Below are positions 35,567 through 44,047 of a stretch of DNA of 64,000 nucleotides, in pieces (positions within the stretch are counted from its first letter, which is position 1; every line of letters begins with the position of its first letter). Location: contig NZ_CP034179.1 in assembly GCF_003860345.1 (NCBI RefSeq), positions 2,712,001 through 2,776,000 of the forward strand. The letters run 5' to 3'. The translations under genes were made by a program, and so were the position numbers. Origin of the DNA: Caenibius tardaugens NBRC 16725 (GTDB lineage: Bacteria; Pseudomonadota; Alphaproteobacteria; Sphingomonadales; Sphingomonadaceae). The notes under the pieces were generated by a model. It was given only the letters and a program-made list of their open reading frames with translations, was not told the origin of the DNA and made no database searches.

Positions 35567-36679
35567 ATGCGTGATTGGGCAAGCTATACACTGGATGAGA
35601 ACGGGGCGGGTGGCACGAAGCTCACGCTCGACGGGCGCCTCGTGGTGGCTTCGGTGGGTCCGCTGGACGACAGGCTGCGTCATCTCGACACCCCTATTGC
35701 CGCAGTCGATATTACCGATGTTCGCGAAATCGACACGATCGGGGCGTGGCTGGTCTGGCGTGTCGCACAGGAACATGGCGCGGAAATTACCGGCGCAAGC
35801 GACAAGGCGAAACGTCTGATCGACGCGGTCGGTTCCAACGCCAGCATGGCAGAGATCACCGCACCGCGCATGCCTCTGCTCGAACGCGTGCCCGAGGCAG
35901 TCGGCCTGATGGTTACGGGTTGGGGCCGCGGCGTTGTCGAACTGGTGGGGTTCCTCGGCACCATTTTGGTGTCCCTGTGGGGCATGGTCCGGCATCCGTC
36001 GCGCCTCCCGCTCAAGGCACTTGTGCGCCAGATCGAGCTGGTTGGCGTGAATTCGCTGGGCATCATTTCGCTGATGAGTTTCCTGATCGGGATTGTCATC
36101 GCGCAGCAGGGGGCGGTGCAGCTCCGGCAGTTCGGTGCCGAGGTTTACACGGTCAATCTCACCGGGCGACTGACCTTGCGCGAACTTGGCGTGCTGATGA
36201 CCGCGATCATGGTGGCGGGGCGTTCGGGTTCCGCCTTTGCGGCGCAGCTTGGCACGATGAAGCTGACGGAAGAGGTGGATGCCATGCGCACGATCGGGGT
36301 TTCCCCGATTGATGCGCTGGTCGTCCCGCGCGTGCTGGCGGTGGTGTTGATGATGCCCCTGCTCGGCTTTTTCTCGGCCGTTGTGGGGATCATCGGTGGC
36401 GCATTCCTGGCGGATCTGGCGCTCGATATTCCGTTTTTTACATTCCTGACCCGCATTCAGGAAGTGGTGCCGCTGCACGACGTCTGGGTGGGGCTGGTCA
36501 AAGCGCCGGTGTTTGGCCTGATTGTCGGACTGGCTGGCTGCTATCAGGGCATGCAGGTCAAATCCAACGCCGAAGAGGTGGGCCTGAGAACGACGATGGC
36601 GGTCGTGCAGGCGATCTTTATGGTGATCGTGCTGGATGCCTTCTTTGCCGTGTTCTTTACCGAAGTGGGTTGGGATTGA
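35567..36679 (+). CDS. MlaE-family ABC permease with N-terminal STAS-like domain
   Basis: Inner-membrane permease of a phospholipid (MCE) transporter. The MlaE domain covers about residues 120-370 with NSLGIISLMSFLIGIVIAQQ and GVLMTAIMVAGRSGSAFAAQLG. The first 110 residues form a soluble STAS-like domain (AAVDITDVREIDTIGAWL), so the job of separate MlaB is built in. ATG 35567 starts that domain. It is the first gene of a four-gene operon; the ATPase begins two bases after its stop. Confidence 0.92.
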   Translation: MRDWASYTLDENGAGGTKLTLDGRLVVASVGPLDDRLRHLDTPIAAVDITDVREIDTIGAWLVWRVAQEHGAEITGASDKAKRLIDAVGSNASMAEITAPRMPLLERVPEAVGLMVTGWGRGVVELVGFLGTILVSLWGMVRHPSRLPLKALVRQIELVGVNSLGIISLMSFLIGIVIAQQGAVQLRQFGAEVYTVNLTGRLTLRELGVLMTAIMVAGRSGSAFAAQLGTMKLTEEVDAMRTIGVSPIDALVVPRVLAVVLMMPLLGFFSAVVGIIGGAFLADLALDIPFFTFLTRIQEVVPLHDVWVGLVKAPVFGLIVGLAGCYQGMQVKSNAEEVGLRTTMAVVQAIFMVIVLDAFFAVFFTEVGWD

Positions 36680-36681
36680 TC

Positions 36682-37551
36682 ATGGGTGGCAAAGTTGATC
36701 AGCAGGTCGACCCCGGGCTTGCCCAGAACGTGCATTTCGATGGCGAATACGCCATTGTCGTGGAAGGGCTGACAAACCGCTTCGGCGAACAGGTGGTGCA
36801 TGAAAATCTCTCGCTGAAGGTGCGGCGCGGCGAAATTCTCGGTGTCGTGGGTGGATCGGGCACGGGCAAGTCGGTGTTGATGCGTTCGATCATCGGGCTG
36901 CAGATTCCGGCCGAAGGCACGATCGAGGTGCTGGGCCAATCGATCGATGATGCGGTTGACCCGGATGAAGGGGTCGATATCCGCTCGCGCTGGGGCGTGC
37001 TGTTCCAGGGCGGAGCGCTGTTTTCGACGCTGACCGTGGGTCAGAATGTCGAAGTTCCGCTGAAACAGTTCTACCCCGAACTCAGCGACGAACTGCGGCA
37101 CGAGATCGCGCGCTACAAGGTGCGGCTTACCGGGTTGCCCGAAGAGGCGACGAGCAAGTACCCGTCGGAACTGTCGGGAGGCATGAAGAAGCGCGCCGGT
37201 CTGGCGCGGGCCTTGTCGCTCGATCCCGAATTGCTGTTCCTCGATGAACCGACGGCCGGGCTCGATCCTATCGGTGCTGCCGCTTTCGACCAGCAAACGC
37301 GCGGATTGACCGATACACTGGGCCTGACTGTGTTCCTGATTACGCACGATCTTGATACGCTTTACGAGATTTGCGATCGCGTGGCGGTGCTTGCTGAAAA
37401 GCGCGTTATCGCGGTGGGCACCATCCCGGAATTGTTGGCAACGGATCACCCCTGGATACAGGAATACTTCAATGGGCCGCGCGGACGCGCGGCTATGGCA
37501 AGCCGCGACCGCGCCAAGGCGATGGACAACCGGCTGGGCGAAGGGGCATAG
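36682..37551 (+). CDS. MlaF-family ABC transporter ATPase
   Basis: The 289-residue ATPase of the same transporter. Walker A is GGSGTGKSV near residue 56-64, the ABC signature is LSGGMKKRAGLARAL and Walker B is LLFLDEPTAGLDP, with the H-loop ITHDL. The LSGGMKKR form of the signature is typical for MlaF/TTG2A. Start ATG 36682 follows the permease stop by two bases. The last 35 residues are basic and variable. Confidence 0.93.
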   Translation: MGGKVDQQVDPGLAQNVHFDGEYAIVVEGLTNRFGEQVVHENLSLKVRRGEILGVVGGSGTGKSVLMRSIIGLQIPAEGTIEVLGQSIDDAVDPDEGVDIRSRWGVLFQGGALFSTLTVGQNVEVPLKQFYPELSDELRHEIARYKVRLTGLPEEATSKYPSELSGGMKKRAGLARALSLDPELLFLDEPTAGLDPIGAAAFDQQTRGLTDTLGLTVFLITHDLDTLYEICDRVAVLAEKRVIAVGTIPELLATDHPWIQEYFNGPRGRAAMASRDRAKAMDNRLGEGA

Positions 37552-37560
37552 GACAAGACG

Positions 37561-38499
37561 ATGGAAACACGCGCAAACCACGTCTGGGTCGGAGCTGTCA
37601 CACTGGTGCTGATGGCTGCGCTGGCAGCGTTCATCATCTGGATTGCACGGCTCAATGCCGGCGAACAGAATGAATATGATATCTTTTTCAAACAGGCGGT
37701 CGATGGTCTGGCCAAGGGGTCGGAAGTGACATTTTCCGGCGTGCCGGCAGGGCAGGTGCGATCCATCGAACTGTGGCCGAAAGATCCACAGTTCGTTCGC
37801 GTCCGTGTCACGTTGAATGACAATATCCCGATCCTGCAGGGCACGACGGCCACGGTGCAGGGCAGTTTTACCGGCGTTTCGAAAGTGCAGTTGGACGGCG
37901 CGGTGCGCGGCGCGCCCCCGATCACCGAGAAGGGGCCGGAAGGTGTGCCGGTGATTCCAACCAAGCCCGGCGGGCTGGGGGAAATTCTCGCCAACGCTCC
38001 GCTTCTGCTCGAACGTCTCGCCACGCTGACGGAACGTCTGACATTGCTGTTGTCGGACGATAACCAGAAATCGATCACCGGCATTCTCGCCAATACCGAC
38101 CGCATGACGGGCAATCTGGCCAATGCATCGCCGCAGATCGAACGGGTCCTGGCGGAAATGCAGGCGACCTTGCGACAGGCCAACCACAGTCTCGCATCGT
38201 TCGAGAAAGTCATGGGTTCGACGGACAAACTGCTCAATGAAGAAGGCAGTTCGGTCGTGGCCCAAATGCGTACGACAATGGGCTCGGTCCAGAAGGCATC
38301 GGAAGAGCTCGAAGCGACCTTGCGCGATACCCGTCCGGCTGCGCAGCAATTGTCGCAAAGCACGCTTCCGGCCGCAGAGGCGACCTTGCGCGATCTTCGG
38401 GCGGCAAGCCGCGCCTTGCGCAACATGACCGAAAGCATCGAGAGCGGCGGCGCCGGATCGGTGCTCAAAGGGCAGCAATTGCCCGATTACAAACCATGA
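37561..38499 (+). CDS. MCE/MlaD-domain periplasmic lipid-binding protein
   Basis: A 312-residue protein with an N-terminal membrane helix (about 10-28) and one MCE domain (about 38-115, YDIFFKQAVDGLAKGSEVTFSGVPAGQV). A long helical region follows (about 140-300) with heptad-like repeats such as TLRDTRPAAQQLSQ, longer than in E. coli MlaD. MCE proteins form hexamers that channel lipids between membranes; the long helix suggests an extended, needle-like assembly as in PqiB/LetB-type or mycobacterial forms. Its stop overlaps the next start (ATGA). Confidence 0.9.
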   Translation: METRANHVWVGAVTLVLMAALAAFIIWIARLNAGEQNEYDIFFKQAVDGLAKGSEVTFSGVPAGQVRSIELWPKDPQFVRVRVTLNDNIPILQGTTATVQGSFTGVSKVQLDGAVRGAPPITEKGPEGVPVIPTKPGGLGEILANAPLLLERLATLTERLTLLLSDDNQKSITGILANTDRMTGNLANASPQIERVLAEMQATLRQANHSLASFEKVMGSTDKLLNEEGSSVVAQMRTTMGSVQKASEELEATLRDTRPAAQQLSQSTLPAAEATLRDLRAASRALRNMTESIESGGAGSVLKGQQLPDYKP

Positions 38500-39152
38500 C
38501 CGGGGAACAGGCGATGATCGAGAACAGCCGCGAAACGCGCATGGCATTGGCTGGCGGCAGAGGCCTCTTGCGGCGGACAGGGGCCATGGGCGCCATGGCA
38601 GCCTTGCTGGCGTTGACGGGCTGCATCAGTCTGGGCGGTAAAGTGCCCGATCAGCTTCTGACGCTGAGCCCGGCTGTGACGGCCAGTGCCGGATCGGCGA
38701 CCAGTGGCAATTTCAACAACGCGATTGCCGTGCTGGACCCGGGCACGCCGCGCGAACTGGATGCCCAGCGGATTCCGGTGCAGATCGACGATACCCAGAT
38801 TGCCTATCTGCAGAACGCGACGTGGGTGGAAAAGCCCGCCCGCCTGTTCCGCGATCTTCTGTCCGAAACGATCCGGGCCAAGGGCGATCGGCTGGTGATT
38901 GGCGGGGCGGACGAACAATATGCCGCCGCGACCAAGCTGACCGGGCAATTGCTGATGATGGGCTATGATGCCCGTTCGCAGTCGGTGGTTATCCGGTACG
39001 AAGCCGTGCTGGCGCGCCCGGGCGGTGATATTCGCACGCGCCGGTTTGAAAGTGTGGTACCCGGCATTGGCCCCACCGCGGATCAGGTCGGACCGGCCCT
39101 GAACCGGGCTGCCAACGATGTCGCCGCGCAAGTCGCGCAGTGGATCGGATAG
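38496..39152 (+). CDS. ABC-type transport auxiliary lipoprotein (PqiC-like)
   Basis: A 218-residue outer-membrane lipoprotein. The lipobox is LALTGC, after a hydrophobic stretch, with Cys at about residue 43; the signal peptide therefore has a long basic N-region. The mature part resembles the ABC_trans_aux (PqiC) family, which serves as outer-membrane partner of MCE systems. It overlaps the MCE gene by four bases, closing the operon. An internal ATG at 38514 is an alternative start. Confidence 0.85.
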   Translation: MTGEQAMIENSRETRMALAGGRGLLRRTGAMGAMAALLALTGCISLGGKVPDQLLTLSPAVTASAGSATSGNFNNAIAVLDPGTPRELDAQRIPVQIDDTQIAYLQNATWVEKPARLFRDLLSETIRAKGDRLVIGGADEQYAAATKLTGQLLMMGYDARSQSVVIRYEAVLARPGGDIRTRRFESVVPGIGPTADQVGPALNRAANDVAAQVAQWIG

Positions 39153-39158
39153 ACGTTC

Positions 39159-39902
39159 TCAGGCGGCGATTGCGGCCAGAATGCTGTCGAGCCACGTTCG
39201 CGCGATTGCACTGCGCCCGATATCACAGATAAATTCCTGCCCCCGGCTGGCGCTGATCAGTTCGCCGGTCCGGGGCCAGCGTTCCGCCCTGTCATGATAA
39301 GTCAGCCCCCGGCGCTTCAGCCATGGCGGCACGCACCAGTGGCGTAACGGGCCGCCGGGGCGCGTCAGGCGCAGGGCGCCGCTGGCCGATTGGGCCAGCA
39401 TGCCGGGGCCGTGATAGATCGTGTTGTTGCTGTCCCATGTGCCGATCGTGTGCGGATGCCTGCGAGGTGGATCGATCCATTCCCGCGAACGCATGATCTG
39501 TTCGGGTGATCCGAAACACGCGACCTCCATGGTGCCAAAGATGCGATGATGGCGCGCGCCATCTTGCGGATCGGCGAAGAGACCGAAAAACAGGAACACG
39601 TCGCCTTTGCCCACGCCATTGCGGGCAAGATGCCCTTGTGCAGAGGCAGACTGGCCGAACCAGCAATGCCCGCCTGAAAGGAGGGGGTCCGAGAACATGG
39701 GGTCATCGTGGCACAAGGTATCCGGTTCGATCCGACCGCGCGTAACCTGCGCCACAATATCCCCCAGACCGCGATCGCGATAGCTGGTCAGCGAACGATC
39801 CCGCGCCGGAATGGGCAGCGAAACGGGGCGTCCATCGATGATCGGGGAGGGGTAGCCCCCGGCGGAACTGTCGAAACCCTTGCGGCTGAAGATGATCCGC
39901 AT
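39159..39902 (-). CDS. Nmad3-like (nucleotide modification associated domain) protein
   Basis: A 247-residue soluble protein beginning MRIIFSRKGFDSSAGGYPSP, with downstream QSASAQGHL, GDVFLFFGLF and a C-terminal IGRSAIARTWLDSI. This pattern matches my recollection of Nmad3, a domain proposed by comparative genomics to act with nucleotide or DNA hypermodification; no reaction has been shown that I know of. The start ATG 39902 coincides with the conserved N-terminus. It is the last gene of the crcB-to-ATP12 operon, 17 bases after the ATP12 gene's stop. Catalytic residues cannot be named. Confidence 0.7.
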   Translation of the reverse strand: MRIIFSRKGFDSSAGGYPSPIIDGRPVSLPIPARDRSLTSYRDRGLGDIVAQVTRGRIEPDTLCHDDPMFSDPLLSGGHCWFGQSASAQGHLARNGVGKGDVFLFFGLFADPQDGARHHRIFGTMEVACFGSPEQIMRSREWIDPPRRHPHTIGTWDSNNTIYHGPGMLAQSASGALRLTRPGGPLRHWCVPPWLKRRGLTYHDRAERWPRTGELISASRGQEFICDIGRSAIARTWLDSILAAIAA

Positions 39903-39919
39903 GAGGGCGCCAGTCCGGT

Positions 39920-40624
39920 TCAGGCCTCCGGCGCGCGGACGAGTTCGGCGAAACGCAGGGCATTGGCGAATTCCGCAGCGCGCTTGTCGCGCAAGTCCTT
40001 CGCCAGCGCGTCTTCGCCCCAGAGTTCCACTTGCCAGTCTTCCTCCAGATTGGCGGCGTCCCACAGGGTTTTGGCATCGGCCTGGTCTTCCAGTGCGGCC
40101 AACGCAATCGTGAGCGAGGCTGCCAGCGACGCCAAAGTATTCAAGGCCGCCAGTGTGAAATCATCCTGCGTTTCCAGAAAAGCGGACAGGGCATCGCGTG
40201 TTGCTGGCGATTGCGGGCGATGCATGATCCCGCTGATCCGTTCGAAATGGATGTCGTGGCGGTGTTCGGCGGCCTGCAGCAGCGGTTCCCACACGTCCTG
40301 CTGCCGCCGGAACAGGGGTTCTTCCGGATCGGCGCGATAGCACAGCGTATCGGTCTCCGCGAAGCGCAGTAGCCCGTCGATCGCTGCCGCGCGGTCTGCC
40401 CGGACAATGTCGATGGCATAGTCTGCCAGATCGCGGAACAGGAAGCGTGTGGTGTCGATCTCTTCACCCTGATCGGCCCATTCCGCAGCCATGGCACTGG
40501 CCAGCGCTTCATTCGGAACCACCTGATCCTTGCCCAGCGCGGTCTTGATCGCGCGCCCGTCGAGCAGCACGCGCCAGCCACCTGCATCCGGGGCGATGGT
40601 TACTTCCTTATAGAAACGCTTCAT
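39920..40624 (-). CDS. ATP12-family F1-ATPase assembly chaperone
   Basis: A 234-residue ATP12 homologue. The N-terminal strand YKEVTIAPDAGGWRVLLDGRAIKTALG and the WADQGEEIDTTRF segment are typical. In mitochondria ATP12 binds F1 alpha before assembly; alphaproteobacterial members are believed to do the same. Cytoplasmic, no membrane segment. It follows the 69-residue membrane protein by 13 bases within the seven-gene operon. Confidence 0.93.
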   Translation of the reverse strand: MKRFYKEVTIAPDAGGWRVLLDGRAIKTALGKDQVVPNEALASAMAAEWADQGEEIDTTRFLFRDLADYAIDIVRADRAAAIDGLLRFAETDTLCYRADPEEPLFRRQQDVWEPLLQAAEHRHDIHFERISGIMHRPQSPATRDALSAFLETQDDFTLAALNTLASLAASLTIALAALEDQADAKTLWDAANLEEDWQVELWGEDALAKDLRDKRAAEFANALRFAELVRAPEA

Positions 40625-40637
40625 AATCTCTCGTCGT

Positions 40638-40847
40638 TCAAAGTGGGGTGCGCCACATACGCGCCAGTATGCGCGGAATGAGGAAAATTTCGATCAGGCC
40701 GATAACCAGCAGGGGCCAGCCGACAATCTCGGGAAACGGCAGTGCATGGTTTATCACCAGCAGGCTGAACACGACCAGCGCAACACCGCCAAGGCGCATC
40801 AACTGGATGATCAGGAAGCGCGTGCGCGCCTGATTGTCATCGGTCAT
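40638..40847 (-). CDS. Small two-helix membrane protein
   Basis: The 69-residue protein has two hydrophobic segments (about 18-33 and 41-57) joined by a short loop with HALPFPEIVGWPL. I do not recognise a named family. Its start overlaps the HAD gene's stop by four bases, which supports translation. Because it lies directly before ATP12, a role in envelope or ATP synthase biogenesis is imaginable but unproven. Confidence 0.65.
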   Translation of the reverse strand: MTDDNQARTRFLIIQLMRLGGVALVVFSLLVINHALPFPEIVGWPLLVIGLIEIFLIPRILARMWRTPL

Positions 40848-41506
40848 CCGAGCAGTTCCCCCAATTCCTCTGCCGAACGGACGACAGCCTCCGCCCCTGC
40901 GTCGAACAATTCCGCTGCTTCGTGATAGCCCCAGCTAACCCCGATGGCGCGCACGCCTGCCGATCTGGCCATGGCGATATCGTACGTGGTGTCGCCAATC
41001 ATCACACTGTCACCGGGCAGCGCGAACGCTTCGGCAAGGGCGGCCTCCAGCATGGCGGGGTGGGGCTTCGATGGGTGAGAATCCGCAGTCTGCAAGGTCA
41101 CGAAAAGATCGGAGAGCCCGTGCGTGGCCAGAACGCTGCGCAGGCCCCGGTCCGATTTCCCCGTCGCGACGCCGAGGCTCCACCCCGCTGCGTGCAGCGT
41201 GCCAAGCAAGGGGGCGATGCCGGGGAATAGCGGTTCGGACAAGCGGCCGGTCGTCCGCATCGCCCGAAACGCGGTCTTGTAGGCCTCACTGGCGGCATGG
41301 CACAGCGCGGCATCGGCATCCGGTACCAGCTTACGGATGGCGATCGGCAGGCTCAGCCCGACCACGCGGCGGATAGCCGCACGGTCAGGCTGGCCAAGGC
41401 CCGTCTGTGCAAAGGCGGCTTCCATCGCGGCGCAGATATCGGCCTGTCCGTCCACCAGCGTGCCATCGCAGTCGAAGACCGCCAGCCTGATCGGTGCTGC
41501 CGTCAT
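40844..41506 (-). CDS. HAD-family phosphatase (phosphoglycolate phosphatase-like)
   Basis: A 220-residue haloacid dehalogenase-type hydrolase. Motif I is FDCDGTLVDG with nucleophile Asp12 and acid Asp14; motif II is near GVATGKS; motif IV is MIGDTTYDIAMA. A helical cap lies between motif I and II. Closest in pattern to Gph/PpaX-like phosphatases, but substrate cannot be assigned. Overlaps the genes on both sides by four bases. Confidence 0.85.
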   Translation of the reverse strand: MTAAPIRLAVFDCDGTLVDGQADICAAMEAAFAQTGLGQPDRAAIRRVVGLSLPIAIRKLVPDADAALCHAASEAYKTAFRAMRTTGRLSEPLFPGIAPLLGTLHAAGWSLGVATGKSDRGLRSVLATHGLSDLFVTLQTADSHPSKPHPAMLEAALAEAFALPGDSVMIGDTTYDIAMARSAGVRAIGVSWGYHEAAELFDAGAEAVVRSAEELGELLG

Positions 41507-42111
41507 TGCGCATCCCCCAATTGGCGCATCAATCGCGCGATGGCGGGCGAACCTTCGACTTCCAATCCGGCGGCCACGCGTTCCCTTTCATCCTGCGACT
41601 TGTTCTGGCTCAGTTTGAACGTCGGGCGCCATGCCCGGATTTCCATTTCAAAGCCGGCAATCCCGGCCAGCATTGCGCGCAACTTTTCCTTCGGCATCTT
41701 GTCCATGGTCCAGATGGCACCGTGCACAAGACGCTCTTCCTGTTGCTGCGAAAGTGCGGTCAGCAAACCCTGCAGCCCATCGGCATCCATGCGCCGGACG
41801 GGGCCTTCCAGTTCCAGTGCGATATAGTTCCACGTGGGCACTTGCGCCGGGTCGGCATACCAGCGCGGGCTGACGTATCCATCCGGTCCGTTGATCACGG
41901 CCAGCGCATTGCACCCCGCCAGATGGCGGGTGAGCGCATTGCCCCGCGCGAGGTGAAACTGGATTGCGCCATCGCCTGTGGACAGCAGCGGGGTGTGGGC
42001 GACCCGCGGGCCATCCGGGGTATCCGCAAAGACCATTCCGAACCCGACCTGTTCGATCAGGGCTTCGTACAGGGCGCGATCATCCTGACGAAAGGCGGGG
42101 TTGGGGTGCAT
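41503..42111 (-). CDS. PaiB-type FMN-binding protein
   Basis: A 202-residue member of the PaiB (FMN-binding negative transcriptional regulator) family, with the split-barrel start MHPNPAFRQDD, the HLARGN loop, the GYVSPRWYADP motif and the WNY segment. B. subtilis PaiB is described as a transcriptional regulator of sporulation and protease genes; most relatives are probably flavin or haem-binding enzymes. Its ATG shares a base with the preceding TGA. The rest of the operon does not reveal its substrate. Confidence 0.88.
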   Translation of the reverse strand: MHPNPAFRQDDRALYEALIEQVGFGMVFADTPDGPRVAHTPLLSTGDGAIQFHLARGNALTRHLAGCNALAVINGPDGYVSPRWYADPAQVPTWNYIALELEGPVRRMDADGLQGLLTALSQQQEERLVHGAIWTMDKMPKEKLRAMLAGIAGFEMEIRAWRPTFKLSQNKSQDERERVAAGLEVEGSPAIARLMRQLGDAQ

Positions 42112-43421
42112 CAGCGTTTGGGTGGCTTGCCGCCAGCAGGACGCGTTCCGGGGCGTGGTGGTGCCGCGCGCGTGCCGGGTTTGCCCGTACCCCTGGCGGC
42201 AGGTTTGCCAGCGGCTTTCGCGCCGGACCTGGCCCCTGTTCTGGCCCCTGTTCTGGCCCCCGTTTTGGCCGCCGTCTTGCCCCCGGTCTTACCGGCGCCT
42301 TTGCCGCCCGGCTTGTCCGGTGTCGTTGCGCGCCGCCGCCGTTCACCGCGCCGTTCCTTGCGGTACTGCTTGGCGTGCGCCTTGGCAGCGGCCTTCTTCG
42401 TTTCCCGGGAATCGGGGGTGGCGTCGGCCAGAACCCCGAAACCGCCGCCCGCATCGCTGAGGACCTCATCGAAACCCAATTGTTCCATGCTGGCCGCGAA
42501 ATGCGCCGGAAGCTCCGCCGTGACGTCCAGCGGGGCGCCATCGGGATGCTCGATAATCAGGCGGCGGGCGTGCAGATGCATCTTGCGGCTGATGCTGCCG
42601 GTCAGGAATGCGTCCTGCCCACCATATTTGCCGTCCCCCACAATCGGGTGGCCGATCGCGGCCATGTGCACGCGCAACTGGTGCGTGCGCCCGGTCAGGG
42701 GCTGAAGTTCCACCCAGGCTGCGCGGTTGCCTGCGCGATCCACCACGCGATAGCGGGTTTTGGCGGGCTGGCCGTTCTCGGTATCGACATGCATTTTTTC
42801 GCCGCCGGTGCCGGGTTGCTTGGCAATCGGGGCCTCGATCGTGCCTTCGGCCACATCGGGCACGCCCACCACCAGTGCCCAGTAGATCTTCTTCGCGGAC
42901 CGACCCGAAAACCGCTTGGAGAAAAAGGCCGCGCTTCCGGCTGTGCGGGCGACGAGCAGCACGCCCGAAGTATCCTTGTCGAGCCGGTGCACCAGCCGGG
43001 GGCGCGGGCCATCGGGGGCAAAGGCATCGAGCAGACCATCGACATGGCTATGCGTCCGGGTGCCGCCCTGCGTGGCAAGGCCAGGCACCTTGTTGAGCAC
43101 GATGGCTGCCCTATCCTGATGGATCAGCATCGCATCGGCCTGTGCGATTTCCTCTTCCGTCAGCTCGCGGCGCGTGGCCTGCTGCTTGTCCGGCGCGTGG
43201 CCGCCCGGCGGGATGCGCAATACCTGGCCTGCTTCCAGCCGGTCTTCAGGCTTGGCGCGCTTGCCATCCACACGAATCTGGCCGGTGCGCGCCCAGCGCG
43301 AGACCGTGGCAAAGCCGATCTGGGGCAAATGGCGCTTGAACCAGCGATCGAGGCGAATGCCGTCATCGTCATGGCCGACAGTGAACTGCCGTACTTCATC
43401 GGAAGGGGCCATCGGCTTCAT
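42111..43421 (-). CDS. RluA-family pseudouridine synthase with basic C-terminal tail
   Basis: A 436-residue RluC-like enzyme. An S4 domain (about 15-75, RLDRWFKRHLP) precedes the catalytic domain with HRLDKDTSG, whose Asp is the nucleophile. E. coli RluC modifies three uridines of 23S rRNA. Beyond about residue 330 an unusual tail of about 105 residues begins: AAAKAHAKQYRKERRGERRRR, then Lys/Gly/Ala/Thr-rich repeats such as TGARTGARTGARSGAK, ending Gly/Pro/Arg-rich. Such tails probably bind RNA. The start codon overlaps the crcB stop by four bases. Confidence 0.88.
   Translation of the reverse strand: MKPMAPSDEVRQFTVGHDDDGIRLDRWFKRHLPQIGFATVSRWARTGQIRVDGKRAKPEDRLEAGQVLRIPPGGHAPDKQQATRRELTEEEIAQADAMLIHQDRAAIVLNKVPGLATQGGTRTHSHVDGLLDAFAPDGPRPRLVHRLDKDTSGVLLVARTAGSAAFFSKRFSGRSAKKIYWALVVGVPDVAEGTIEAPIAKQPGTGGEKMHVDTENGQPAKTRYRVVDRAGNRAAWVELQPLTGRTHQLRVHMAAIGHPIVGDGKYGGQDAFLTGSISRKMHLHARRLIIEHPDGAPLDVTAELPAHFAASMEQLGFDEVLSDAGGGFGVLADATPDSRETKKAAAKAHAKQYRKERRGERRRRATTPDKPGGKGAGKTGGKTAAKTGARTGARTGARSGAKAAGKPAARGTGKPGTRAAPPRPGTRPAGGKPPKR
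42229..42276 (-). repeat. 12-bp tandem repeats in the tail of the pseudouridine synthase gene
   Basis: CTGGCCCCTGTT occurs at 42229 and 42241, with close copies at 42253 and 42265. The repeats encode Thr-Gly-Ala-Arg units of the basic tail. Confidence 0.85.
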
Positions 43422-43825
43422 GCTGCCACCCGCATTACAATCATCCCAATATAAAGAGCGGTGAGCCCGGCGAAGAGCGAGACCGCGGCATAAGTCAGTG
43501 CGAGCGCGGGTTGCCCCCGTTCGATCAGCATCATCAATTCCAGGCTGAACGAGGAAAAGGTGGTGAAGCCGCCAAGCAGGCCCGCGCCAATCAGCAGGCG
43601 CCATACCTCGCCGCCGCTGTCATGCCGGGCGAGGAAGCCCATCAACCCGCCCATGATCAGGCTGCCCACCACATTGACGGTCAGCGTTGCCCATGGAAAT
43701 GCCGTCATCGTTTGCGGGCCGAACGACCATGTCAGCACGCGGCCGGTCTGGTAACGCAGGAGCGAGCCCAGGCCACCGCCAAGAGTGACGTATAGCGAGG
43801 CCAGCATAGGAGAGGGCATTGTCAT
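43418..43825 (-). CDS. crcB: Fluoride channel CrcB/Fluc
   Basis: The 135-residue protein has four membrane helices and the Fluc signatures GGGLGSLLRY near the N-terminus and GFTTFSSFSLE (the Phe-box and Na+ site region). Dual-topology dimers of such proteins release fluoride from the cytoplasm. It is the first gene of the seven-gene operon, overlapping the pseudouridine synthase start by four bases. I looked for a fluoride riboswitch upstream and did not find one. Several in-frame ATGs lie near the start; ATG 43825 is the longest. Confidence 0.94.
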   Translation of the reverse strand: MTMPSPMLASLYVTLGGGLGSLLRYQTGRVLTWSFGPQTMTAFPWATLTVNVVGSLIMGGLMGFLARHDSGGEVWRLLIGAGLLGGFTTFSSFSLELMMLIERGQPALALTYAAVSLFAGLTALYIGMIVMRVAA

Positions 43826-44047
43826 GGCATCGCCTTAGACGGCGATTGGCGTGGGGGGAAGCCGCTTGCGCGGGCGCAATTGTGACACCGTATGCTTGCC
43901 TAAAGCCTTGCCATTTTCCCGTGGTTTCGTTAGGGGGCCGCCAACCACGCCGTTCCTGTAAGGGATTCGGCACCCGATTTTCTGATTTCAGGGAGGCATA
44001 ACCCACGCTGTGGGCAGTCGCCCAGAGCTGTTGAGGTACCGGAATTT

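Noticed and set aside
32835-35819. Very long open frame antisense to valS, and similar ones antisense to clpB (50312-52882), gatB (46756-48378) and the HerA-type gene (28799-31282)
   Set aside because: They lie exactly opposite strongly conserved genes and show no family motif; in DNA this GC-rich, stop codons are rare in the antisense frames.
43826-44047. Possible fluoride riboswitch upstream of crcB
   Set aside because: I looked for the conserved GGNGAUGG and pseudoknot elements of the crcB motif and did not find them. The region probably holds only the divergent crcB and rpsU promoters.
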